Source: Branchiostoma belcheri
Lineage: Eukaryota > Chordata > Leptocardii > Amphioxiformes > Branchiostomatidae
Assembly: GCF_001625305.1 (NCBI RefSeq)
Contig: NW_017803835.1
Coordinates: 97,898 to 161,897, forward strand
Length of the DNA: 64,000 nt
Direction of reading: 5' to 3'
Shown here piece by piece: positions 1 to 12,500 of the stretch. Each line of letters begins with the position of its first letter. Positions within the stretch are counted from its first letter, which is position 1. A program made the position numbers and the translations under genes. The notes beneath the pieces are model-generated. The model did no database searches and was not told the origin of the DNA. It was given only the letters and a program-made list of their open reading frames with translations.

Positions 1-811
1 GTTTGGGCTCAAGCTATCGCGTGGCGTAAGTGAGCGTTACTGACAGCTGGTCGGCTGCCATCACAGATCGGGTGACAAAACAGACACTGGCACAACATTG
101 ACGTACAGACAGGTGGTTTCTGCACACAAAAACACACAGACAGGGTTACTCTGTGTCATTGGTACTTTTTTTTAGAATTCGCTTAGATCTATTACTATAA
201 TTACTCTACTATAATTAGAAATTGTTGAGAGTTTTAGACCAGTAGCATCACTAGTTCTGGGCATAACTACTAGTTCTGGGCTATCAAAACACACAGACAG
301 ACAGGGTTACTTTGTGTCATTGGCACATGTATTACTTAGTCTACTTTTAGAAACTGTTGAAAGTTTTAGATCAGTATCATAACTATAGTGTCTGATATGA
401 ATTGGGGAAAAAGTGTTAAAGTGTTAGTAAACAATAGGAAATTCAAACTCCACTACTGGATCTTCACAACGGTATCTACTATTAAATAAATTACCACACG
501 TTTCAAATGACATCCACCATGCTTCTTCAGATTCACAAATGAACTACTAGTAACAGAACTTGTTTTGGACTAAACTTTAACTAGCCTCCACCAGGCCTTT
601 CTACCGGAATACGGATCGTAGAATTCGGCAAAAAAGAGAGTAAAATTGGCCAAGGGAGTCCGGCCGCGGGGAGGTAGTTTCTTTAACCTCCGAAGCGGCC
701 AGTCAAACCTACAAGGCGACAAACTCCCCTGGCAAATATTTTGCTATATATCGCCAGCGTAGTTAGTCTGGTAGGGACTAAACTTTAACTAAAGTTTCCC
801 TGTTTTTTCAG

Positions 812-3590
812 GCTCCTGGCTGAGGTGTATCGTGTCTCGTCTAACAGCAGTCCGCTGAGATGGAAGCGTGTGACGGACACCCTCGTCCCCGTCACGGTGA
901 AATGTCTGCAGGACGCGCCGTTCCACGTGTTCCACATCACCGCCAACAACTTCGCTGACCAACGCGTGCTTGATGTACAGATAACCGTTCCAGGTAGAGA
1001 AAACAAGTGCCCCTAATATCTTTACCAGTCCTCTTTGCATGGATATTAATGTAAAACAAAAGGTTTACTCTGTTTGTACCTAATCACCAAGCAGATCATG
1101 CGGTGGCAAGGCAGTATTCGTTGGCCAGAGGAGTGTCCATTACTGTATTAGCCACCGATACTTGATACTGTCTGGCAATTTGGTCTTTTGTGGCCACCAA
1201 AACATCTACTTGGAGATTATTTGTACCTAAAGTCATACACTGCTGTACTGTTAGTGTACATGTACTTATGAGCCCCCTCCCTTGCTGATACTGAATGGTA
1301 GACTTTCTGTGACTTCAAACTGCAGAGTATTGTTTGTATATTGTACAATCTCGTGCTTGTTGCGAAATACCTGTCACCTTACATTCACTTCGAATTTGAA
1401 AAAGCACAAAATTTTTTAAGACCTACATGTAGCATTTGTATAAGTATATTGTGCACCATTAAAAGGAGGAAAGTAATTATAAAGTTGTTTGAAATAGACT
1501 AACATGTGAAACTTTACATCTGGTATCACTTTTGAACACAAAGCTTCCAAACATTGTGCCATTTAATGCTGAAGAATGACTTTGCAATACAAAGTTACGT
1601 AATTACAGAATAGTCACATGTACATGTATCTATGTATGATAGCAAAGTTTGGCTAACAATTTTATTCTCCTTTACCACCTATGCACACAGGAACTCTGTT
1701 TAACAAGACTGCTGAGAGCTTTGTACAATGGAGAGACAAAATGAATGGTAAATATTCAACATCATTTGTTACATTTAGGTCACACCAATTTTTTTCCCTT
1801 CAAGTCAGTTCTCTGAAATATTAAGAGAATTAATTCAGGGAGAAATCAAGATGAAAACAGATGACTAGGAATAGATTTGTATGCTCACTCCTCAAACTGT
1901 GTATCAACAAGGTACAGGCTTAAACTATTTTGATGTTGACCTTGAAAAGGACCTTCCAATTCAGTTTTATTTTTCTATCAAGAAATAATTCAACAATTTG
2001 AGTAAGTGTGGCCTTACTAGATACTACCTTGGGAAGCAAAAAATTGTTTTATTTGGTCTCAAAGTGACCACATTTTTTACCTCAATAAGTTCTTACAATC
2101 AGCAATTTGAACTAAAATTTTCTAGTAAGTCCTACATAACTTTCATTATCATTTTGTTGTTGTATGTAGTGATGACTAGTTCTATATGCCAAAAACATTT
2201 TAACGCCAAGAATATTTCAATGAGTATTCACTTGTAACCTAACAATTAAGACTGGATGTTTCTGTGTTGTTTTGTGTGCACAGGTGGAGCGTGGGGACTC
2301 AACTTCGTGTCCGAAAACGATGCATTCCGGTTCTTGGACGCTTGCATGGTGAGTACCGACTGTTTGGGGGTCGAGTTCCCGACGTTGTCTGGACGTCTGA
2401 TCGATGAAGCATTTATCCTGTGTGATCTGCTGTTTTAACTTGTCTCAAGCTGGACCAATTCGATTCCTTGGGTCTCAAGAAATGAAGGAAAAGAACAACA
2501 AGAAAGCAGAGTTTCTAGAACAAAACTTGTACCTAGCTACTGTAATTCACTTTATGTTCATGGCAGCAAAAGTTTCATGGAACTATATGTTCACGGTGGC
2601 GACAGGTGTAGAGAAAGAGAGTCCAGGAATTATTTGTTAACTGTAATGATGAAGTTCACGATACAGAAGTAACAGTGAAAGCTGAACATAACAGTACAGT
2701 GAAAAAATCAGGAATTACTGACAGTATATGTACTCATGAACTGTGTATACCAAGAATATAGATACAAAATCTTTTCATATTGATTTTCAAGTCGAGCAAT
2801 TTTTCCTTTCTTAATCCGAGAACCAACAAATAAAATTAGTGTGGCCTGAGACCAGATCGTGTTCCCCGGTTTGTCGTGGCTGAAACAGAGCGTCGTGTTG
2901 TGTTGTGTGTATGGCTGGTCCACTTGTCGCCGAGGTCGAGCACTCTTGTGTATTGTGCCTGCTGCCAGCCTGTGCACACACACGCAGGGGAGTGGGCACA
3001 ACCTTTCTGCTGCTGTGACTAACCAGGGCTCAAAATACTACTACCTGCATATGCAGTTGGTTCAGCTAGCTGTGCAGGTATTTTTTTATATTTGATGTCT
3101 ACCTGCACCAGTCAATGTATTGGGTTAAAACTTTACTGTATGTATTACTAACATGTGTCCATAATATCACCAGGGTCCATAATATCGCCACCTTGAGAAA
3201 CAGTGTGCTTAAAGATATTTTTACTGCACCATACTTTTTTATTTGCTATATTGTTTGGTATCACCTACATGTATGATGTATAAAAGAAACTGTGGCAAAG
3301 GTTTCTGAACAGTTTTTAGTACGATCCACACTTACTAAATTCTGACTGGTGCAGGTAAAAGTTTAAGCCTGGGTAAGGTTAGGAGGCTAGGTAAAACTTG
3401 TCTGGTGCAGGTAATTTTCAATGTTGCCCCACTGGTTCAGGTACTATGAAAAAAACAGTATTTTGAGTCCTGCTATTGTGTGCTAACTTTGCTGTGTGCT
3501 GTGTTGTGTGTTTTGTAGCCGACTGGGCGTAACACCCTCTCCCCCGTCAGTAACTGTTCCTCCAGCTCACTCAAGATCACACCACCAAAG
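812..3590 (+). CDS. Tiam: Tiam exons 1-4 (left copy): EVH1/WH1 domain
   Basis: Exons 812-993, 1691-1747, 2284-2348 and 3519-3590. The product contains [13 protein letters not shown] and [14 protein letters not shown], which align with the conserved FxQWRD and (F/Y)GLNF strands of Ena/VASP and Homer EVH1 domains, a fold that binds proline-rich ligands. Phases run 2-1-1-0-0: the first base completes a codon begun upstream and the last exon ends PPK in phase 0. The N-terminal part of the EVH1 fold is missing (upstream). Large introns between these exons are filled with MITEs. A near-identical copy lies at 7378-10304. Confidence 0.9.
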
Positions 3591-6500
3591 GTAACGTTGC
3601 CTCCACAAAAATACAGCCTCTACCAGGCACTGTGGATCGCTGGAAAAATAGTAGACATTTGCCAAAATAAAGGGGATACTAAACCAGGGAATTTGGCCGG
3701 CACGAGAGGGGACAATTTGCAACCCAAGGCCAACTCCTCTGGTATTATTATATTCCCTTTATTTTGGACAAATTTCTACTATTTTGTCCAGCGATCCGCA
3801 GTGCCTGGTAGAGGCTAGCACAGAATGCCTGGCTTTATGTTATAATGGACAGGTGTTTCTGGTACCTTTTTAAAGTCTTCAAACACGTACTTTTGATAGA
3901 AAATTTCTTTAGAGTCTTTCCCAATGTAATGTGACTGTTGGATGTTTAGTGAACTGTGTATAATGTAGTCAGTAGTGAGCAGTAGAGCAGAAACAGTAGC
4001 CACCCATGAAGACAACGGTCAGGGGAAAGGTAAAATCACTAACTTTGTTAGACGTTTATCCTGATACAATAATTATTATAGAAAGATAGATTGGTGAAGG
4101 TTGGACATCCAGGTAATAAGATACGCCAAATAGCAACTGGATATGACTCTGGAAACGGTCAGACGTTTCAGCTAGTATCCACTAGCTTTCTTCAGTGACT
4201 GAGAGACCAGAGGAGAAATGCAGGTTTATATGCACAAACTATTGAAGGAAGATATAGATTTTTGTCATTTTGTATACAGTACACCACAAACCGATCTGTC
4301 GATAAAACCCACATGACTGTCGAAAATAGTTTATACCGTAATTATAGCGAATGTTACTGGATTCTAGGTCTAGAACTGTTTTTTTCAAGTGGGACACAAA
4401 CCAGCCACCAAGAATTCTCAAATTTAGTGAGAAAATCAATTAAAACACTTTAAGTGGCCTGGGAAAGTATCTTTGAGAAGCTCAAAAGTAGGTCAAGCCA
4501 GATGAAGAGCATGGAAAAACATTTTTTTCAGTCTCTGATGAAAGGTAGTGGATGCTACCTGAAATGTCTGACCGTTTCTAAAATCATATCCATTTGCTTT
4601 TACNNNNNNNNNNNNNNNNNNNNGGTTTGGTGGTCTTCGGCTGTTTTCTGATTAGCCTCCGTAGCAGGCTTATAGAACCGGGGGTTTGGTGGTCTTCGGC
4701 TGTTTTCTGATTAGCCCAGTTCTATAAAAAAAAAAAGTAATTCAACCAGGCCGGCTATGTTGTCTATATGCAATCAGAAAATAGCACATAAAAGCTCCCA
4801 AAGACCCTGAAGACCCCCAGTTTTTGGTATGCTATGGAGGCTTACAAGAGCAGACCCCCTGTATCTGCTTGGAGATTCAGTAATATTACCAGGGACGACA
4901 CTAATCAACTTCAGACTGGGCCATTCAGCCAGGATTAGACTAAACTAGAGTTCCCCGATCTCATACCTTCGCCAAATGATGTTAATCTTTATAACTGACA
5001 AAGTTTAGATTAGATTATTCTCCCCTGATTTAAGAAATAGGAACCTAATTTTCATGAATTATATCATTTTATCATAATCTCAACCAAAAGACAGTCTTAT
5101 ATTAACAAAGAATGCATTCTAGCATTTTTGTAATTGTATACATAATACATAATTGTAAAATTTTCTCATTAATTATGCAAATTAAGTCATTATTAGCATA
5201 ATCAACATCTTCCTGTGTTTCTCTCGTTGTCAATCACCAATGTCACAAGCTTCAATTGTCCTATCATGGAATGCAGCTGATTTATAGAATTTCCCCATAA
5301 ATTATGCAAATTACATCCATATTTGCATAATAGTCACATAATTATATTAAGCATCACGTAAGCTACCTACATACCAAAAATCACGACGATCCGTCAACCG
5401 GTTCTTGAGTTATCCCCTTTTGAATATTTTCAAGAATTTATCCCTGCAGTTCCAGAGCAAGCCGCTAGGGGGCCTAAACTCACGTCACTTCTTTCCCAGC
5501 ACAAGAGCTACCTACCATCTAAATTTCATCACCGTAGCATGTCTAGATCATGAGATATCAAAACCGGAAGTTCAGCTGCAGTACCATAACAAGCCGCTAG
5601 GGGGTCCAAAATCTAATCATTTTGAGGTCTCATCAAGACCTACCCACCTACCAAGTATCAAGACAATCCATCAAGGCATTCTCAAGTTATCGTGTTTACA
5701 GACAGACAGACAGACACACACACACACACACACATACACGAACGCCCCTGAAAACATAACCTTCTTGGCGAAGGTAACAAGGGCGCCAGTCTTCATGTGC
5801 GACGGTTTGTTGTCCGTAGGGTAGAAAATTAAAGAAGTCGCTTAAAAAGATCTCAGTGTTGCCCCACGCAGAGTTGGGTAAATTGAGGGCACGCCGCTTT
5901 GTGTGTGGATAAACTTTCTTCTTTATGTGGGCAAGTCAAAGGAAAAACCTGACATGAGCTCACAGTTTTCAGTCTCGAAGTAATTTAGTAAGTATGTAAA
6001 TCCAATATTATGACATGATTTCTATCTAAAAGTATTTGATTGCAGTTTCTAAGGTATGTCAAGACTCATTTTCATGATTTTTGTCTCAAGTTAATTTAAA
6101 AGTATTTAGTAGACCAAGGAGATTTGACTAGACCAACAACTTTTGGGGTGAAAAAGTAAAATTTTAGCCAAATATGGAGAGTGACAATTGCTACGGTAAC
6201 CATATAGTTGATTTGCCCCAGAGGAGCTCTAAGTGACCAATATCTGCTGAATTCTAGTAGAAGGTAGAGTTGTAGACTGAGAACAAGGTAAGTTTATATA
6301 GTTGCCGAAACACTAGCCTCCTTCGCAGACTTGTAGGATTTCGCCGCCAAGGGAGTTTAGTTGGACAACGAAACCGTGTCTCCCCAGCAAAACTCAGTCG
6401 GCGGCAAAATCGTCCCTCTGCGGCATAACTCGCGTCGCTCACCAAAAAAAAAATAACGCTGCACCCTACAAGTCTGCGAAGGAGGCTACTTCAATGCTGT

Positions 6501-9500
6501 GTTGTGGCCTTGATCTCTGGGCCTCACAGGTCTGTTTTGGCCGAGGCTAACGCGTGGCGTAAGTGAGCGTTACTGACAGCTGGTCGGCTGCCTTAACAGA
6601 TCGGGTGACAAAACAGACACTGGCACAACATTGACGTACAGGCAGGTGGCTCTGAGCTACAAAACACACAGACAGACAGGGTTACTCTGTGTCATTGGTA
6701 CATGTAGAACTCACTTAGATCTGTTACTACTATTATTAGAAATTGTTGAGAGTTTTAGACCAGTATCATAACTATAGTGTCCAATATGAATTGGGGAAAA
6801 AGTGTTCTTTGCTACGAAAACACACAGACATCCAGGGTTACTTTGTGTCAATGGTACTTTCTTTTTTTTAGAACTCGCTTAGATCTATTATTACTATTAG
6901 AAATTGTTGAGAGTTTTAGACCAGTATCATAACTATAGTGTCTGATATGAATTGGGGGAAAAGTGTTAGTAAACAATAGGAAATTCAAACTCTACTACTG
7001 GATCTTCACAACGGTATCTACTATTAAATAAATTACCACACGTGTCAAATGACATCCACCACGCTTCTTCAGATTAACAAATGAACTAACAGAACTCGTG
7101 GGGTCGTGCGCGACTCGGAATCAAGAGGTCCCGGGTTCGAGTCCCGACATGCCACCGATCTTGTGCTCTTGGGGAAGGCACTTAACACGACTTTCCCCAC
7201 TAGACTCAAGTGAAAATGAGTATTGTCTGTCCAGTATTCGTTTCTATGTGCAGGACACAACACCAGCAACAGCTGCCTCTGTTCCGCGTGTATTGTATTG
7301 TTGCAACTTCAATAAAATTGAAATCAAACAGAAGTTGTTTTCGACTAAACTTTAACCAAAGTTTCCCTGTATTTCAGGCTCCTGGCTGAGGTGTATCGTG
7401 TCTCGTCTAACAGCAGTCCGCTGAGATGGAAGCGTGTGACGGACACCCTCGTCCCTGTCACGGTGAAATGTCTGCAGGACGCGCCGTTCCACGTGTTCCA
7501 CATCACGGCGAATAACTTCGCTGACCAGCGCGTGCTAGATGTACAGATAACTGTTCCAGGTAGGCAGAACATTTCCTTTCATGATTTTTTTGTTACTACT
7601 TTGAAGTCTTTGAAGCCTAAGAGCTGTACGTCATGTAGAAAGAAGGAAGCTTCAGGTACATGAAAACAACTTCGCTGACCAGCGCGTGCTCGATGTACAG
7701 ATAACTGTACCAGGTAGGCAGAACAAGTTCCCCTGTACTTTTACCTCTTTGCATAGATATTGATGTAAAACAAAAAGGTTCACTGTGTTTGTAACTTATC
7801 TCCAAGCAGATCATAAGGTGGCAAGGCAGTATACATTGGCCAGAGGAGCGCCATTAGCCACTGATATTGATACTGTCTGACAATTTGGTCTTTTGCGGCC
7901 ACCAAAACATCTACTTGGAGATTATTTGTACCTAAAGTCATACACTGCTGTACTGTTAGTGTACATGTACTTATGAGCCCCCTCCCTTGCTGATACTGAA
8001 TGGTAGACTTTCTGTGACTTCAAACTGCAGAGTATTGTTTGTATATTGTACAATCTCGTGCTTGTTGCGAAATACCTGTCACCTTACATTCACTTCGAAT
8101 TTGGAAAAGCACAAAATTTTTGAAGACCTACATGTAGCATTTGTGTATGTATATGATAGTTTTGTCAGACATATAAGTATATTGTGCACCATTAAAAGGA
8201 GGAAAGTAATTATAAAGTTGTTTGAAATAGACTAACATGTGAAACTTTACATCTGGTATCTTGTTTGAACACAAAGCTTCCAAACATTGTGCCATTTAAT
8301 GCTGAAGAATGACTTTGCAATACAAAGTTACGTAATTACAGAATAGGCACATGTACATGTATCTATGTATGATAGCAAAGTTTGGCTAACAATTTTATTC
8401 CCCTTTACCTCTTATGCACACAGGAACTCTGTTTAACAAGACTGCTGAGAGCTTTGTACAATGGAGAGACAAAATGAATGGTAAATATTCAGCATCATTT
8501 GTTACATTTAGGTCACACCAATTTTTTTCCCTTCAAGTCAGTTCTCTGAAATATTAAGAGAATTAATTCAGGGAGAAATGAAGATGAAAACAGATGACTA
8601 GGAATAGATTTGTATGCTCACTCCTCAAACTGTGTATCAACAAGGTACAGGCTTAAGACTATTTTGATGTTGACCTTGAAAAGGACCTTCCAATTCAGTT
8701 TTATTTTTCTATCAAGGACCAATTCAACAAATTGAGTAAGTTTGGCCTTACTAGATACCTTGCCAAGCAAAAAATTGTTTTATTTGGTCTCAAAGTGACC
8801 ACATTTTTCAGCATTTTTTCAGCTCAAGTTCTTACAATCAGCAATTTGAAGTAAAATTTCCTAGTAAGTCCTACATAACTTTCATTATCATTTTGTGTGT
8901 AGTGATGACTAGTTCTTAATGCCAAGAACATTCACCATACTAGCTAACAGTTAAGACTGAGATAACTGGATGTTTCTGTGTTGTTTTGTGCACACAGGTG
9001 GGGCGTGGGGACTCAACTTCGTGTCCGAAAACGATGCATTCCGGTTCTTAGACGCTTGCATGGTGAGTACCGACTGTTTGGGGTTGGAGATCCCGGCGTT
9101 GTCTGGACGTCTGATCGGCGATGCATTTATCCTGTGTGGTCTGCTATTTTAACTTGTCTCAAGCTGGACCAATTTTATTCCTTGGGTCTCAAGAAATGAA
9201 GGAAAAAAACAAGAAAGCAGAGTTTCTAGAACAAAACTTGTACCTAGCTACTGTAATTCACTTTATGTTCACGGTAGCAAAACTTAATGGTCCTAGAAAA
9301 ATGGACATGTTCATAAAACTTATATATTCACGGTGGCAACGGGTGCAGGAAAAAGAGAGTCCAGGAATTATTTGTTAACTGTAATGATTCACGGTACAGA
9401 AGTAACAGTGAAAACATAGCAGTACGGTGAAAAAATCAGGAATTACAGTACATGCACTCATGAAACTGTGTACACCAAGATACAAAATCTTTTCATATTG

Positions 9501-12500
9501 ATTTTCAAGTCAAGCAATTTTTCCTTTCTTAATCCGAGAACCAACAAATAAAATTAGTGTGGCCCGAGACCAGATCGTGTTCCCCGGTTTGTCGTGGCTG
9601 AAACAGAGCGTCGTGTTTTGTTGTGTGTACGGCTGGTCCACTTGTCGCCGAGGTCGAGCACTCTTGTGTATTGTGCCTGCTGCCAGCCTGTGCACACACA
9701 CGCAGGGGAGTGGGCACAACCTTTCTGCTGCTGTGACTAACCAGGGCTCAAAATACTACTACCTGCATATGCAGTTGGTTCAGCTAGCTGTGCAGGTATT
9801 TTTTTATATTTGATGTCTACCTGCACCAGTCAATGTATTGGGTTAAAACTTTACTGTATGTAACATCCGTGTCCATAATATCACCAGGGTCCATAATATC
9901 GCCACCTTGAGAAACAGTGTGCTTAAAGATATTTTTACTGCACCATACTTTTTTATTTGCTATATTGTTTGGTATCACCTACATGTATGATGTATAAAAG
10001 AAACTGTAGCACAGGTTTCTGAACAGTTTTTAGTACGATCCACACTTACTAAATTCTGACTGGTGCAGGTAAAAGTTTAAGCCTGGGTAAGGTTAGGAGG
10101 CTAGGTAAAACTTGTCTGGTGCAGGTAATTTTCAATGTTGCCCCACTGGTTCAGGTACTATGAAAAAAACAGTATTTTGAGTCCTGCTATTGTGTGCTAA
10201 CTTTGCTGTGTGCCGTGTTGTGTGTTTTGTAGCCGACTGGGCGTAACACCCTCTCCCCCGTCAGTAACTGTTCCTCCAGCTCACTCAAGATCACACCACC
10301 AAAGGTAATGTTGCCTCCACAAAAATACAGCCTCTACCAGGCACTGTGGATCGCTGGAAAAATAGTAGACATTTGCCAAAATAACTTACTTACTTGTACT
10401 TGAGTAGGTCTCCTCATCTCTGTGAGTGGCCTGCGTCAAAGTCGTCCCTCCGTCTGCACAGCGTCCTGCGCCATACTTGCCAAAATAAAGGGGATACTAA
10501 ACCAGGGAATTTGGCCGGCACTCCCCTGGTATTATTATATTCCCTTTATTTTGGACAAATTTCTACTATTTTGTCCAGCGATCCGCAGTGCCTGGTAGAG
10601 GCTAGCACATAATGCCTGGCTTTATGTTATAATGGACAGGTGTTTCTGGTACCTTTTTAAAATCTTCAAACACGTACTTTTGATAGAAAATTTCTTTAGA
10701 GTCTTTCCCAATGTAATGTGACTGTTGGATGTTTAGTGAACTGTGTACAATGTAGTCAGTAGTGAGCAGTAGAGCAGAAACAGTAGCCACCCATGAAGAC
10801 AACGGTCAGGGGAAAGGTAAGATCACTAACTTTGTTAGACGTTTATCCTGATACAATAATTATTATAGAAAGATAGATTGGTGAAGGTTGGACATCCAGG
10901 TAATAAGATACGCCAAATAGCAACTGGATATGACTCTGGAAACGGTCAGACGTTTCAGCTAGTATTCTGGAAACGGTCAGACGTTTCAGCTAGTATCCAC
11001 TAGCTTTCTTCAGTGACTGAGAGACCAGAGGAGAAATGCATGTTTATATGCACAAACTATTGAAGGAAGATATAGATTTTTGTCATTTTGTATACAGTAC
11101 ACCACAAACCGATCTGTCGATAAAACCCATATGACTGTCGAAAATAGTTTATACTGTAATTATAGCGAATGTTACTGGATTCTAGGTCTAGAACTGTTTT
11201 TTTCAAGTGGGACACAGACCAGCCACCAAGAATTCTCAAATTTAGTGAGAAAATCAATTAAAACACTTTAAGTGGCCTGGGAAAGTATCTTTGAGAAGCT
11301 CAAAAGTAGGTCAAGCCAGATGAAGAGCATGGAAAAACATTTTTTTTCAGCCTCTGATGAAAGGTAGTGGATGCTACCTGAAATGTCTGACCGTTTCTAA
11401 AATCATATCCATTTGCTTTTACTTTTAGTACCAGAAACTGTTTTCTTGTGTATCCTATCACCTGATTGCCTAACCTTCATAGACAGGGTGCCCTGATGAA
11501 GGTTAGACATCCAGGTAAGCAATACTTGTAGGAAATTCAAACTCTACCACTTGGTAAGTTACAGAAATAATTTCCGGACGTTTTGAGTGACATCCACCAC
11601 TCTTCTTCAGCGTCACTAATGAACTAACAGAACTCGTTAACACATATATTTGAGCAACCTTCATGGACATAAACATAAGTTTTTGTTCATTTTTATTCCT
11701 TCTCCTTATAACAGAAATATGGACCAACCGAGAGCGGGACGGACCTGAGAGCAGCGGTGAACTCTCGTAGCGCGAGCAGCTCTTCCACCCGAACCAGCTG
11801 CTCCGACTACGAAGGCGTCGACTCCGAAGGTTCCAGCAACTACGAGAATGTTTCCCGCGAAAACGACAACGGGGACGAAGATTCGGCCATCGGGAAAGAA
11901 AACATGCGGACAAGCCGCAAGGACGGCAACGTGGAAAGTATGACAGGGTGTCGGGAAGAGAGCACAGCCTCGGGAAGGAGAAGTCGCTCGCATTCCTGTG
12001 ATGGACAGTCGATCGCACTGGAGACACGGATCAAGCGATACCTGTACATGGAGGACACAGAAAACTGCTCGGCTCAGAGCATGACCATCACGTCGTTTAC
12101 TGTCAACAAGACCTGCCACGCTGTGTCTCACCAGACAGGGTCCATGTCACAGACAGCTACGCCTACCTCAAGCCCAGCAAAGGCTGGCGCTGCGAACGGT
12201 TCAGTCAACGCCAGCCCGATGTCCGTGTGCTCCGTGTCGTCCGGTCGCTCGACGAAGATTTCCGACGGCTCGAAGAAGCTGGTTTCCCGGCAGACAAGCG
12301 CGCCGTCCGGAATCGGACACCACAAGCCGCTTCTTCCCCAAGCGATACCGCACACGTTATCCAAAGCTAGCACCGCCCAGAACAGTTCGTTCACGATTTC
12401 CACCCCGGATTCGAGCAGTTTTACCGACTCTCGGCGGCTCAGCTCCCCTCCAAGCAGCCCGATGGTCGTTGACTCGAACCCACAAACTCCAACCCGGAAC

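Larger units (their letters stand above)
6552..11423 (+). repeat. Second copy of segment 20-4603 (exons 1-4 region)
   Basis: Nearly collinear with 20-4603, including introns, but with many substitutions and indels. Extra material here includes a SINE at about 7098-7330, an exon 1 junction copy at 7665-7713 and a 92-bp insertion near 10386. Exon 4 ends in phase 0 while exon 1 needs phase 2, so splicing the left exon 4 to the right exon 1 would break the frame. That supports an alternative haplotype, not a real tandem duplication. Confidence 0.85.

Noticed and set aside
5405..5824. 139-codon plus-strand frame
   Set aside because: Runs through CA and CAGA simple repeats of a mobile-element tail and has no codon bias or motif.
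7098..7160. Possible tRNA gene with a good B box
   Set aside because: No full cloverleaf, and the same head recurs with a SINE body and A-rich tail at other sites, so it is a SINE.
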